Of a stretch of DNA of 64,000 nucleotides, positions 48,949 through 57,672 are shown one piece after another. Both the position numbers and the translations under genes were made by a program. Every line of letters starts with the position of its first letter. Position 1 is the stretch's first letter. Source of the DNA: Typhlomys cinereus (taxonomy: Eukaryota > Chordata > Mammalia > Rodentia > Platacanthomyidae). The stretch spans positions 1,488,001 to 1,552,000 of the forward strand of contig JALPQD010000215.1 of NCBI GenBank assembly GCA_023101885.1. The letters are read 5' to 3'. The notes under the pieces were generated by a model. The model saw only the letters and a list, made by a program, of their open reading frames with translations, had not been told where the DNA came from and searched no databases.

Positions 48949-50482
48949 GTGTAAACATGAACCAGCAAGAAGAGAGGAACTCAGCCAAGCAGAAGGACCA
49001 TCGGGACGGGGCCTCAGGACTCAGAGGTGCCCACGCATGAAGAACGAGAAAGCCGGGGCTAGAGCTTTGGCCTCCCTAAGCGTCCATTGGCGACTTTGAC
49101 GAGGCTGTGGCTGGCCGCTCCTCAAGGATTGCTGTGCCCCATGCCTCCACCCTGGCAGTCACTCACCTGTTCAGACGGCGGTAGAGGGTCATTGTCACAT
49201 GACCTAGGGTGTTCTTGGCGTCCGCCCAGCTGCACACGATGCTACTGGAATAGTTGTTGTAGCAGCGCAGAGTCTGCAGCGGGATGGTTTCTGGTGGGGA
49301 GAGGTAAGCGCGGAGTCTGCAGCGGGATGGTTTGTGTCCCCTCCAACTGTCCCTGCAGCCCCTCTCCCACAGCCCCTCCAGAAGCTGGAGGGCTTTCCAG
49401 ATTCCTGACGGGGCCTAGGTAACTGGGTACAGGACCGTGTCAGGAACATGGGATTTCAGAGGATTCTCAGCCATGCCTGGGCATCTGTCACAGTTACGCA
49501 CAAGTGTCAACTTGACGGTTGAGGATTTGAGCTCGGGGCACATTTGTAGGGAACTGGCAGTTGAGTTAAGCCCAGAGCGAACCTGCAGGAGATTGTCTAG
49601 TGGATGGGGAAGGCCCAGCCCATGGTGGATGGGACTAGTCCTGGGCAGGTGAATAAAATGGAGGGCATCCTTGTGCACACTCGGCCAGACATACTGGTCT
49701 GGCAAGTAAGGATCGTCCCTCTCTCAGCCATTATGTGGAGATGGTGTGGTCAGTTCCCTCAGCCCTTTGGTGATGGAGCGTGCTCTCCTGCCAACTGGAT
49801 TAAGAACTGTAACCGGACCATCGTAAGAGAATAAACCCCTTGTTCCCTTAGGCCGTTTTGCCGTGATTTTATCAGCACCCTGCAGACTAACTGCAACAGC
49901 ATCTAGCACTGTTCAAGCCACCAGACTGGGGACAGGCATCAGCATAGGCCCCACCCCTGCTCCCCATGATGCTACGTGGGAGGAGGAACATAGCTCGGGC
50001 ACGGGGGGGGGGTGGCACAGCCCTCCTGGACCTGGCCCTTGGGGTCTGGGCTTAGCAAATGGAAGGTGTTAGAGGCACCAGGAGGGTCTTCTAGCCTCAG
50101 GTGTCCCAGGAGTACCCCCACAGGACCTCTGAGCACCAGGAGAAAGCTGAGGCTGATATGGGGAGAGAACCCCCAGCCAAAGCATCTGGGACTGGAAGCA
50201 GAAAAGCAGACAACATTCATCTGAACTGAATACCCCAGGACAAGGAAGAGAGGGACCCGGGGAAGCCCAGGGTAGAGCCAGGAAGAGGCAGAGCTGACCA
50301 CGAGGACGAGAGCTGCCAGGGTCTGGGAGTTTATTGGGGACACAGTGCAGGTGGCCCCCACGGCATCAAGGAAGGGAATGGGAAGGGCAGAGGCCAGCAG
50401 ACCCACCTTGTGTCTTGGTCACACCAGGTCTCCAGCACAGAGCCAACAGGGCTAAGCGGAGCAGCTCCTGGGTCAGCGCCAT
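34969..50482 (-). CDS. Csf2rb-like: Cytokine receptor common subunit beta paralogue, copy B, 13 exons, truncated tail, 738 aa
   Basis: Paralogue of copy A in opposite orientation. Exons in transcript order: 50482-50407, 49290-49167, 48078-47885, 44591-44434, 44358-44190, 43744-43609, 43500-43343, 42483-42344, 41085-40923, 39777-39687, 39533-39476, 38667-38570, 35620-34969. All junctions are GT-AG with compatible phases (2217 nt with stop). Ten of the 13 exons have exactly the same length as in A. Seen: signal peptide, conserved domain 1 cysteines, WSKWS (426-430), membrane helix, box 1 IPSPSKS, tail Y592, Ser600, Y628 and Y707. Missing: the Y-x-H-I loop of domain 4, the juxtamembrane tyrosines, and everything after residue 738 (three signalling tyrosines). 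By analogy it may be a beta-IL-3-like chain (mouse Csf2rb2), a decoy or dominant-negative chain, or an expressed gene in decay. Orthology to mouse Csf2rb2 is not shown by this sequence. Confidence 0.9.
36108..36168. repeat. (GAAT)n repeat in copy B intron 12
   Basis: About ten GAAT/GAATGG units. Confidence 0.9.
37244..37684 (+). mobile_element. Dominant-family SINE with expanded CACAC tail in copy B intron 12
   Basis: GGCTGGAGAGGTGGCTCAGG head, GGCAGAGCCTGTGAATCCCC body. The tail (37456-37684) is a long CA/CCA mixture of ACCACACAC units. Confidence 0.75.
37871..37989 (+). repeat. 120-bp direct repeat, copy 1 (copy B intron 12)
   Basis: AGAGTCAGGAAGTTCTAACG to CCCCCTGTG. Matches 38380-38499 with only a few substitutions. 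Confidence 0.9.
38052..38110. repeat. (TC)n-rich tract
   Basis: CTCTCTGTCT type dinucleotide repeat between the two 120-bp repeats. Confidence 0.85.
38380..38499 (+). repeat. 120-bp direct repeat, copy 2 (copy B intron 12)
   Basis: Same orientation as 37871-37989, about 510 bp away, roughly 96 % identical by eye. Confidence 0.9.
38570..38667 (-). CDS. Csf2rb-like: Copy B exon 12: membrane-proximal tail
   Basis: [17 protein letters not shown]...ASQERW..FIKLD, 98 nt (A: 95 nt), same closing phase. Placed by acceptor TTTCAG|GAC, donor ATGG|GTGAGC and weak similarity (SQ.., LD at the end). Confidence 0.82.
39263..39490 (-). repeat. 23-bp minisatellite derived from the copy B exon 11 splice donor
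   Basis: About nine to ten tandem units of the type ACCTGGAGCAGCTGGCC + CCGCCC (+ strand). On the gene strand each unit reads GCTGSTCCAGGTRGGMGGGGCCA, i.e. the end of exon 11, the GT donor and the first intron bases. The most gene-proximal unit is the functional exon end. Copy A has a single copy at the same place. Confidence 0.9.
39476..39533 (-). CDS. Csf2rb-like: Copy B exon 11: box 1, donor lies in a minisatellite
   Basis: [19 protein letters not shown]. Box 1 prolines kept. The final bases and the splice donor CAG|GTAGGC form the first unit of a 23-bp repeat array extending about 220 bp into the intron. Confidence 0.9.
39687..39777 (-). CDS. Csf2rb-like: Copy B exon 10: transmembrane segment
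   Basis: Residues 440-469. VLPTWW then a hydrophobic helix. The juxtamembrane FYGYR of A is replaced by SGVCRSW, so both tyrosines are gone. Donor TCCTG|GTAAGC. Confidence 0.9.
40440..40733 (+). repeat. Interspersed repeat R, copy 1 (copy B intron 9)
   Basis: AGAGTCACCTGGCAGAAGAT, CACTTTAGGTGG.., GGAGGACTGACTGTG, AGAATAAACC and TTTATCACAGCAACGGAAAG are the recurring landmarks of this family. Class not determined. Confidence 0.5.
40923..41085 (-). CDS. Csf2rb-like: Copy B exon 9: domain 4, second half with WSKWS
   Basis: Residues 386-439. The F'-G' loop tyrosine (Tyr422) is kept. WSKWS at 426-430. Same length as A, but about a third of residues differ. Confidence 0.91.
41755..42180 (+). repeat. 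Interspersed repeat R, copy 2 (copy B intron 8)
   Basis: GTTGAGTTAAACCCTCAGCAAGCCTGCAGGAG... GGGAGACCCAGCC... CTCTCTCAGCAGTCC... GCCAAGCTGGACTAAGA. Same order as the other copies. Confidence 0.7.
42344..42483 (-). CDS. Csf2rb-like: Copy B exon 8: domain 4, first half, Y-x-H-I loop lost
   Basis: Residues 339-385. One codon shorter than A. Where A has [11 protein letters not shown] has [10 protein letters not shown], so the tyrosine, histidine and isoleucine of the ligand loop are absent. Acceptor CCCCTAG|TC, donor GGAAG|GTAAGG. Confidence 0.9.
43343..43500 (-). CDS. Csf2rb-like: Copy B exon 7: domain 3, second half
   Basis: Residues 286-338, three substitutions relative to A. Identity to A collapses a few bases into the following intron. 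Confidence 0.92.
43609..43744 (-). CDS. Csf2rb-like: Copy B exon 6: domain 3, first half
   Basis: Residues 241-285, one substitution relative to A (Ile for Val in SWEVR). Confidence 0.92.
44190..44358 (-). CDS. Csf2rb-like: Copy B exon 5: domain 2, second half
   Basis: Residues 185-240, protein identical to copy A including NSS sequon and PSAWSPG. Lies in the near-identical tract. Confidence 0.92.
44434..44591 (-). CDS. Csf2rb-like: Copy B exon 4: domain 2, first half
   Basis: Residues 132-184, protein identical to copy A. Lies in the near-identical tract. Confidence 0.92.
45879..46095 (-). mobile_element. B1/B4-like composite SINE in copy B intron 3, minus strand
   Basis: Poly-T (45879-45896) followed by GAGACAGGGTCGCATAGG (7SL-derived), then an ID-like stretch ACAGAACCCAGGGCTTCGTG CATGCTAGCC (split). 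Confidence 0.7.
46140..46450 (-). mobile_element. B3-like SINE in copy B intron 3, minus strand
   Basis: GTTGACATCAGGAATCAGGC, GAGACAGGGTCTGTAATCC, GGGAATCTGAACTCTGGTC, ending TTGAGCCATTCCCCATCCC. Confidence 0.6.
47885..48078 (-). CDS. Csf2rb-like: Copy B exon 3: domain 1, second half
   Basis: Residues 66-131. HHCVPRRC and [12 protein letters not shown] are kept. About 20 of 65 residues differ from A, yet the last about 45 bp before the donor are almost identical to A. Confidence 0.9.
48128..48388 (-). mobile_element. Dominant-family SINE in copy B intron 2, minus strand
   Basis: Starts about 50 bp upstream (transcript sense) of exon 3. CCAAGGGTGACCTTGGGAAG, GGGATCTGGGATCTGAACTC, end GAGCCATCTCTCCATCCC. 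Confidence 0.75.
48683..48949 (+). mobile_element. Dominant-family SINE with (CA)n tail in copy B intron 2
   Basis: GGCTGGAGAGATGCTCAGGG head, GGAAACCCCAGAGCAAAGCG body, CA run 48905-48948. Confidence 0.8.
49167..49290 (-). CDS. Csf2rb-like: Copy B exon 2: domain 1, first half
   Basis: Residues 26-66 ([22 protein letters not shown]...). Cysteines and CYNNY kept, but clearly diverged from A. Its first about 26 bp recur 43 bp upstream in the intron. Confidence 0.9.
49265..49333 (-). repeat. 43-bp tandem duplication across copy B exon 2 acceptor
   Basis: GCGCAGAGTCTGCAGCGGGA (49265) recurs as GCGCGGAGTCTGCAGCGGGA (49308). The unit spans the first about 26 bp of exon 2 plus adjacent intron. The intronic copy lacks an AG directly before it. 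Confidence 0.85.
49490..49910 (+). repeat. Interspersed repeat R, copy 3 (copy B intron 1)
   Basis: AAGTGTCAACTTGACGGTTG start, GAGTTAAGCCCAGAGCGAAC, AACTGGATTAAGAACTGTAA, AGAATAAACCCCTTGTTCC end region. Confidence 0.75.
50407..50482 (-). CDS. Csf2rb-like: Copy B exon 1: start codon and signal peptide
   Basis: Residues 1-25 ([20 protein letters not shown]...). Same length and phase as A. Start context is weaker (C at -3, G at +4). Confidence 0.9.
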
Positions 50483-51508
50483 CTGCTGGTCAACCCTGGG
50501 ACTGCAGGTGGCGGCTAGCACAGGCAAAACGTGGCCTTGAGCCGGGTGGAGACCAGGCTGGGCGGAATGCTGTGTCCCTCCCCAGTCCTGCCCCTGGCTG
50601 ACCCTGTCACTGCTCTACCCAAGGCTAGCCACTCCCTGGGTCTGAGGAATGGGATTTGGGGCAGGATCCTGGCAGCCCCCCACCATCCTCAACAGGTGAT
50701 CTCCGTGACAGAAGGACCTGCAGGTGCAGGGCTGGACAACCCCCCCCCCAGCATCTTCACTGGTCATGGGAACTGGGCGTGGCTTTGCAACTTGCCCGTG
50801 CATTTGACAGTTACTTCTCCAGGGCTCAGGTGGGCTTACTTTGGGGACCCTTCCTGAAGGGTCCACTGACCAAAGCCTTGGGTCACACCTCAGTCACCAC
50901 TGCCTTTCCTCCTCTGTTCCGGGTTGGCGCCGTCTGGTCCCTGCCCCCTGTGGGAGGCTGGGCCAAGGCACCGTCCTTCCCTCGCTCTCCTTGTGGGTCT
51001 CACAAGGAGTCACAAGCGTTGTGGGCTCCTTACACAGGACCCTGGAGTGCGTCGCCTACACGCCTGCTGCACGCCCCTGCCCAGGCAACCTTGGTGGGCA
51101 ACAGACTACACACAAGGAACTGGGGAGGGGGAAGGTAGGAAGGAGAGAGAAAGAGCTAGGAAGGCAAAACCAGGCAGGTTGTGAGGGACCGTGGACCCTG
51201 TCAGAGAGTCCATCTGTGAACAGGGAGAAAACTGTGACCAGCCGCACTTGTTCAGAAGAAAACGCCTTCAAGGGAGGAAGTTGAGAGGTGGTCAGCACAA
51301 AGACCCTTGGTGAGCAGCGCCCCCACCCCTCAGAGTCAAACATGGTGCTGACCCCCAGAAGAGCCACCAGGACTTAGAGGGGGACCCCACAAACACCCCA
51401 TCCTGCCGCCCCCTCAGGAACTTGCAGGCTCCTGCAGTCCTTCCCCTTGGGGGAGGTTTTGAGCATTCTCTAATAAAGATCCTGCTTGCTCTCCAAGCTC
51501 TCTGTCCT
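50483..51508. other. Upstream flank of copy B, candidate promoter, no gene seen
   Basis: GC-rich single-copy sequence with only patchy similarity to the copy A upstream region (for example CATTCCGCCC). Transcription start not identifiable. Confidence 0.35.
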
Positions 51509-51805
51509 GGGCTAGAGAGATGGCTCACGGTTAAAACCTTTGCCTTGCAAGCAAAAGGATCTGAGTTCAGATCCCAGATCCCATATAAGAACACCAGGCA
51601 GAAATGGGAGTGACCTGTGATTCTAGCCCTGGAAGGTGGAGCCTGGGAAACCCCCAAAGCAAACCAATAAGGAGGTAGAGCAATCCGGGGTGATTCCTGA
51701 AGTCATCCTTGAGCCCCCACAAGCCCTCTAGTACACACACACACATACACACACACATGCACACACACACGCACACACACGCACACACGCGCGCACATAC
51801 ACATC
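51509..51805 (+). mobile_element. Dominant-family SINE with (CA)n tail
   Basis: GGGCTAGAGAGATGGCTCAC head, TTTGCCTTGCAAGC, GGGAAACCCCCAAAGCAAAC body. Tail of CA/CGCA repeats to about 51800. Confidence 0.8.
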
Positions 51806-52370
51806 AACCTTTCACTTCTGTGTCCATTCTCCAGTTTATTATCTAGCAAAGACAAGAAGCACCTGCACACCTGAGACCCTGCCTCAGATTCTGCTTCAGG
51901 GGGGCATGACTGGGATGGGCTCGTGATGAGGTGCAGAGCTGAGCAGTGTCACTCTCTGTCAGCGCACCCCACTCCCTCACAGCACCTACTTCTGCACAGC
52001 TCCATGAACCCTCCATCTTGGTTCGCTCTGCCCAGCTGAGCTAACCTCACTGCCCAACCTCATTTCCATTGGTGTCTGGTGTCCCCGGCTGGCCCTCGAC
52101 GCCACCAGGCCCCCCACATGCCTCTCTCCATGAGTCACAAGATGCAAAGTCAAGACAGAACATTGGAGAAAGAGGCGACCGGTGCTCAGGGGACATTCCA
52201 TACATTCGTTCGCTTCCATCCAAGGCACATGCTCCCCAACTCCTGGATGGCATCCCCAAGACACGGTGGCTTTGAGACTTAGGATGAAAAACCTTGGCAC
52301 CTTGATTAGATCAGGGGGTCCCACTTGAGGGATCCCCTGACGCATTGCTGGTTTCAAATTTTGAGAAGCA

Positions 52371-52600
52371 GAGCTGGAGACGTGACTCAGTGGTAGGGTG
52401 TTTGCACAAACCCCTGGGTTCAGTCCCCGGTGCCAGATGTGGTGTCTGGGCGTGTGATCTCAGCACTGTGCAGACAGGAGCAGGTCGGAAGCTTGAGGCC
52501 ATCCCCCGATACACAGTGAGTTTGAGAAATAGTCTGGGCTATAAAAGACCCGGTCTTGGGATTTTTTCTTTTTTCTTTTCTTTTCTTTTTTTTTTTTGAT
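52371..52600 (+). mobile_element. ID/B1-type composite SINE (B4-like)
   Basis: AGCTGGAGACGTGACTCAG head, GGGTTCAGTCCCCGGTGCC, GGGCGTGTGATCTCAGC, then a T/C-rich run. Confidence 0.55.
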
Positions 52601-52943
52601 TTGGGATATGGTGGATCTGTGGAATGTGGGGCCTGATGAAGGGAGCAGGCCATGGGAGATGAGCCTTTGAAGGGTGTGTCTTGGCTTTGACCCCTTCCAG
52701 CCTCCCTCTGCTGTCATAAGATGAGCAACTTTGCCTTAGAACATCCTCTGGCCGCCAGGAAGCTCACCTTACCACAAATCCACAGCCAGGGAGTCATCAA
52801 CATAGACCGAAATGTCTGACCCCCTGAGCCCAGAGAAATCTTTCCCCCCTTAGACTCTGTCTCTCGAGGGTTGCCACAGCAACCAACAGTCCATCAAATA
52901 CAGTGTCCACAGAGCAAATCTCTGAATCCCACCAAGGCTGCTG

Positions 52944-52944
<1 letters not shown>

Positions 52945-52992
<48 letters not shown>

Positions 52993-53010
52993 CACACACA
53001 CACACACACG
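52945..53010. repeat. (CA)n microsatellite
   Basis: About 33 CA units with two CG interruptions. Confidence 0.95.
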
Positions 53011-55300
53011 CGTGCTTCTGAGCCTAAGGCTGGCAGTGTCAGGACTTGATAGCCGTGCTCTGCAGTAATGCAAGCCGAGACCCAAAGCAAACACCCCTCA
53101 TTCTCACGGTCACAGCATCTCAAATATTTAAGCAAGGGACAGAACACAATGTCTCTTGTCCCACTGCCTGCCGAAGAGGCCAATCCTCCCCTCCCAGGTC
53201 CCCAGAGTAAGCTGCCACATGACACCCCAGCTCCCCCCACCCCATCCCTTTTTCCCTTCTGGAGACTCCTCACCCCCTGATCTGACCCCATCTTTGGGCC
53301 CCACGTAGGAAGGCAGGTCCTACCTCTGTGTCAGGCACGGGCGGCCTCCTTTGGGAGGCTGTGGGCAGCAGCTGGCCTCACACGCTATTTATTTAGAGGA
53401 AATGGAGACTAGAAAGAGGAAGCCCGCATCCCCTTGCACAAGCCAGCATCGCCACTTCTCAGAATCCGGGATACCAAGATAGCAATCGTGCACTCTGCAC
53501 GTTACTCACGCCTCAAATATGGTTCCTTCTGCCAGGGAGACCCCATCTGGTTTCCTCTCTATACTTCGAGTTTAGGATCAAACCAGGCCTCTTTCAGGCA
53601 GCCCTCCCTGATTGCTCCCACTCAGGCTGCAAACAGCACAGCAGGTATGAGGCCCAGGGTCATTCAGACTGGATTCGATTCCCTTTCCTGGCATGGCCTA
53701 GCATGTGACCTTGTGACCTGAAACACAAGCTTTCCCAGAATCCAAGTCTCAAGACACCACCCTTCCCCCACTCCCTGCTTGAGGGAAAATTATCCGCAAA
53801 CCTCCAAGGAGCCAGAGCTGTTCAGACAGAAGAAAAAAAGAGGTCGCAGACCTGGAGGTGAAAGTTCAATCCCTGGCTGCCCACGACAGGAGGAGGGAAC
53901 AGACTTCCTAATGATACATATCATATTATTTCTTTCTCTCTCTGTTTCTCTCTGTGTCTCACCCCTAACACGTGGTCTTTCAAACAGATGCATAAATAAA
54001 ACTTTTTTTAAATGCAACATCAGGACCCTGAAAAGCAACAAGAAGGACCCCACTTTTTTTTAGGAAAGGAGCCGTGGCCTCCACTGGCCTCTGAGCAGAA
54101 CTACGGTCTCCTCAGCTGCGACACTCAGGGGTTTGGGCCGGCAAGACCGCTCAGCAGGTAGAAATGCTGCCAAGAAGCAATGGCCCCAGCGGGTCCCAGA
54201 ACCCACATGAAGGGGAAGACGAGAACCGGCTCCCCGAGGCTGTCCTCTGAGCTCCGCGGACACACTGCGGCATCTGAAAGTACCTCCACGCTGCTCCATC
54301 GTAATTATTGTTATTAAGCAGATAAAAGCAAGCCCCTCGGGGACCAGGCTGGTTAGTGCCCGGGGGAGCTCTGCACCTCAGACCCCACCTAGCCTGGTCC
54401 TCCTCGAGCCAGCTCCACTCTGCCCAGAGCCCCTCAGGGGCGCTCGGGTCCCAAGGAGAAAAGTAGGCGAGTGATGGGCGGTGCCCTCACCGGCAGCGCG
54501 GGGCATCTGGGGCTGGCAGGGGCCCCTGGCTGCGGCGGAGGCTGCCAGCTGGTGGAGGCCCCTTTGGCTGGGGGAGGCAGGTGAGGGTTTATCAGCTACG
54601 CCGGGGTCAATTACACGGATACGCACTTTAATTTATTAACCAAATGTGTTTCACGTGGCTTGGGGGTACTTGCGTTGCATTTAAAGATAAAACGCATCTT
54701 TTTTTTTCTTAAAGGGGGCAAAATTCCAAAGGGAAATTAACCCGGTTCAATTTTTGGAATGCTTCTCAGACGAGTCCTGGGATCTTTCTTTCGTGATTCC
54801 TTTCCCCTCCACCTGTACTTTCTAGTATCTTTTCCTTCTCTTCGCTGCTCTGTATAACCTGGGTAGAAGGGTTCCGGCCCTCCGCTCAGGTGTGTGCAAA
54901 GACCTGCTCCCCTTTCCTGCTCCCCACCTTTCCTGTTGGACGTGTCCCTCGGTCTCCTGTCCCCCCACACACACACACCCCAGGCAGAGTGGCCCCCTGC
55001 ACACCAAGCCCCTTCCAGATCCCACACGCCTCGGCTTCTACTTGGTGAGGTCCGTATTGGAAGAGGTCAGGATATCTTTAGGAGTGGACTTCATGGTCGA
55101 GACAGGGCTCTAGCTGAAGGGATGACCAGCTGTGTGTGGATCGCAGAGGTTTGGGCTTGTACAGTGCTTTCTTCAGGAAGTAGAACTTCAGGGGGCTTCC
55201 TTTGTGTAGAACACTGCTCTGTTATTTTACCACCATAAATGTAATTCTTGTAATGAAAGAATAAGATGCTTTTTCATTTATTCACTTATTCTCCCTGTAT
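53011..55300. other. Intergenic, no gene seen; possible conserved AT-rich segment at 54590-54710
   Basis: Mostly unique. 54590-54710 combines GGTTTATCAGC, ACTTTAATTTATTAACC and TTTCACGTGGC, repeat-free and enhancer-like in character, which is only suggestive. Confidence 0.4.
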
Positions 55301-55305
55301 GTGTT

Positions 55306-55306
<1 letters not shown>

Positions 55307-55348
<42 letters not shown>

Positions 55349-55494
55349 GCTCTCACTCTCGCTCTCCACGTGTGTGTGTACACACACAGAGATCAGAGAA
55401 CAACCTTTGGATTTTGGTTTTCTCTTTTCACTTGTGAGTTCTAAGGACCAAACTCGGGTCATCAGCCTCGTGCTTGAGCTATCTTACTAGCCTG
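55307..55494 (-). mobile_element. (TC)n plus SINE-type fragment, minus strand
   Basis: TC run (55307-55343), then GAGATCAGAGAACAACCTTTGG and ACTCGGGTCATCAGCCTCG, a tRNA-SINE head in reverse. Confidence 0.55.
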
Positions 55495-55525
55495 GTCATA
55501 GTCCTTTAAAACAACTCTCCATTCG

Positions 55526-55615
55526 GGGCTGGAGAGGTGGCTCAGAGGTTAAGCCTCTGCCTTGAAGGCAGAAGGTCCTGAGTTGGGATCCTAGACCCCA
55601 CGTATAGGGCAATGG
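55526..55615 (+). mobile_element. Truncated dominant-family SINE head
   Basis: GGGGCTGGAGAGGTGGCTCA head through ACCCCACGTATAGG, body missing. Confidence 0.65.
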
Positions 55616-56319
55616 TCGTGACCATGTGGTTTCTGGGACTGGAAACTTGAGATAAGAAGCCTTGTGTTCTTAGGAGTCACATGACGTGAAAAGCATCCAG
55701 TCTCCCCTCTGCAGAGCCCCGGTGGACAGGGAAACCTTGAGGATGTGGAGGGGAATGAATGGCACACACAGCACGTGATCCCTGCCCCGGCTAAAGCAAC
55801 CCCGTGTGACCTTGCCGGCTTCCAGGGAACCCACAGAATGGTGACCAAGAGCAAGGGCTTGTCTGCAGCCCCTAAGCTTGGGGACAGCTTGTTAACACAG
55901 CAGTGACCCTCTTCTTACCACAGACGTTTGTTTGCTGGTCAGGTTGGCTGTGACCCCTGGGATCAAAGGGCTGATCAACATCTCAGGCAGTATCAGGAAT
56001 GTTCTAGAAGGCTGGGTTTTGGTTTCCTTCTTATGGCTGCTTCGCTACCTTGTCAAGGTATCCCGAGAAGTCCGCTGAGAGGAGGCAACCACCCTTCCTC
56101 CTTGAAACCTTCATCTGCTGCCCGGGGGCTGTCAGAGGGAAAGGAGAAGCTGAGGGGAAAAAAAGGACCTTAAAACTGCCCATCACGGGGGGCTGCTTAG
56201 AGAGGACACCCCCTCTCGTTTGAGGGTATGGGGGCCGACAGGCAGGAGCAGAGTGTCTGTCCTACCTCGACCAAGCCCAGGGCCCAGGAGCTGAGCTGGG
56301 GACTTCTCTGTCCTTATTA

Positions 56320-56745
56320 GATGCAGGTATCAATTTGACAGTTTGAAGGTTTGAGCTCTGGGCACATTTGCAAAGAATTAACAGCCCAGTTAAGTCCTGA
56401 GTAAGCCTGCAAGATATCATCTAATTGATGAGGAAGATCCACCCCATGGTGGGTGGGCATAGTCAGTCCCTGACAAGTGATTAGATGGAGGAGCTGGTTG
56501 AGAGAGTCGGCACCCTTGTGCACACTTGGCCAGACATGCTGGTCTGGGAAGTGAGGATCGTCCCTCCCTCAGCCATCCTGTGGATGTGGTGTGGTCACAG
56601 GACTATTGAGAGAACCATCCTGCCAAGCTGGATTAAGAACGGTTACTGGACAATCGTGAGAGAGAACAAAATCCCTTGTTCCCCTATAAGTCACTTGGCC
56701 ACGTACTTATTGGCACTACACCGGCAAATTGCAACATTCTCCAAA
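56320..56745 (+). repeat. Interspersed repeat R, copy 4
   Basis: TATCAATTTGACAGTTTGAA start, CAGTTAAGTCCTGAGTAAGC, CCCATGGTGGGTGGGCATAG, AGCTGGATTAAGAACGGTTA. Confidence 0.75.
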
Positions 56746-57184
56746 GGCTTAATGGACAGACCCCTGACCCAGAGAGCCTCAGCTTACCCTGTCTCTCTAA
56801 TGAGGACAATTCCTACCTCCATCCTAAGCCCAGAAGCTTCTCACAGAACTGGTTCAGCCCCCAAGCAGGCTCCTTGCCTCCCTTACAATACTCAGAATAT
56901 CTGTGAGCCCCAAGGGGCCCAGCCCTATGGGCCACGAAAAGGCACACCTGCCAAGCCTCCCTCCCCACCCCCCACAGCCCCCACCCCGAGCCCGGGAGAG
57001 CGAGAGCCCATCATTGCTGAAATCTAAGAACATCAGAGTTGGGTGTTTAGAGATTACCAGCAAGAGGCAAAGTCCTTAGCGTGTGTTTTCATGGTCGGGA
57101 AGTAAAAGATAAAGACGGACATGAGATAAAGAGAAAGTGAGCCGAGTGCATGATCAGGGCCTATCAAGTGGCGAGAGCAACGAG

Positions 57185-57415
57185 GTAAATGCTGGTGGGC
57201 AAGGCGGGCACGGGGGTCTACAGTGATTCCAGCCTTGGAAGGCAGAGACTGAGGCTTCCCAAAGCAAGCTGGCTAGTGAGACTAGCCCGATGGACAAACT
57301 CTGGGTTTGATTGGCAGGCCCTGCCTCAAAGACAAATGTAAGAGAATAAAATAAGGAAGATCCTAACATCGTCCTTGTGTTGCCACAGGCACGGGCACAT
57401 ACAAGTATGTGCACC
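57185..57415 (+). mobile_element. B3-like SINE
   Basis: GGGCACGGGGGTCTACAGTG, AAGCTGGCTAGTGAGACTAG and TTGATTGGCAGGCCCTGCC follow the B3 body order. Confidence 0.6.
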
Positions 57416-57640
57416 CTGCCACCGGTGTTGGCTGGGAGAGACAGGCCAGTAGGAGAAAGGATGTATTAGGAAGCGGTTCTGTGAGCCGGAGGTGTAGGGA
57501 CACCAATGTGTGGCTTGGTGACGTTCACACACCTCCCATAGTCCTCAGCCCATTCAAAGGCCAGGGGATCTACGGTAAGCCCTGGAGTCCATATCAGAGA
57601 GACGGTGTAGGGTCCTGATGTCAGGGGATAGAAGGAGCAG

Positions 57641-57672
57641 CCCTGGAGAGAGAGAGAGAGAGGGAGAGAGAG
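57641..57672. repeat. (GA)n microsatellite
   Basis: GAGAGA run with one GGGA interruption. Confidence 0.9.

Noticed and set aside
50330..50335. Reverse AATAAA in copy B intron 1 as a premature poly(A) site
   Set aside because: The surrounding sequence aligns with ordinary intron 1 of copy A. No downstream GU element context is convincing.
34969..50482. Calling copy B a plain processed or dead pseudogene
   Set aside because: It has introns, all 13 junctions are intact and the frame is open for 738 codons. Only the distal tail is lost, so an expressed truncated receptor is the better reading.
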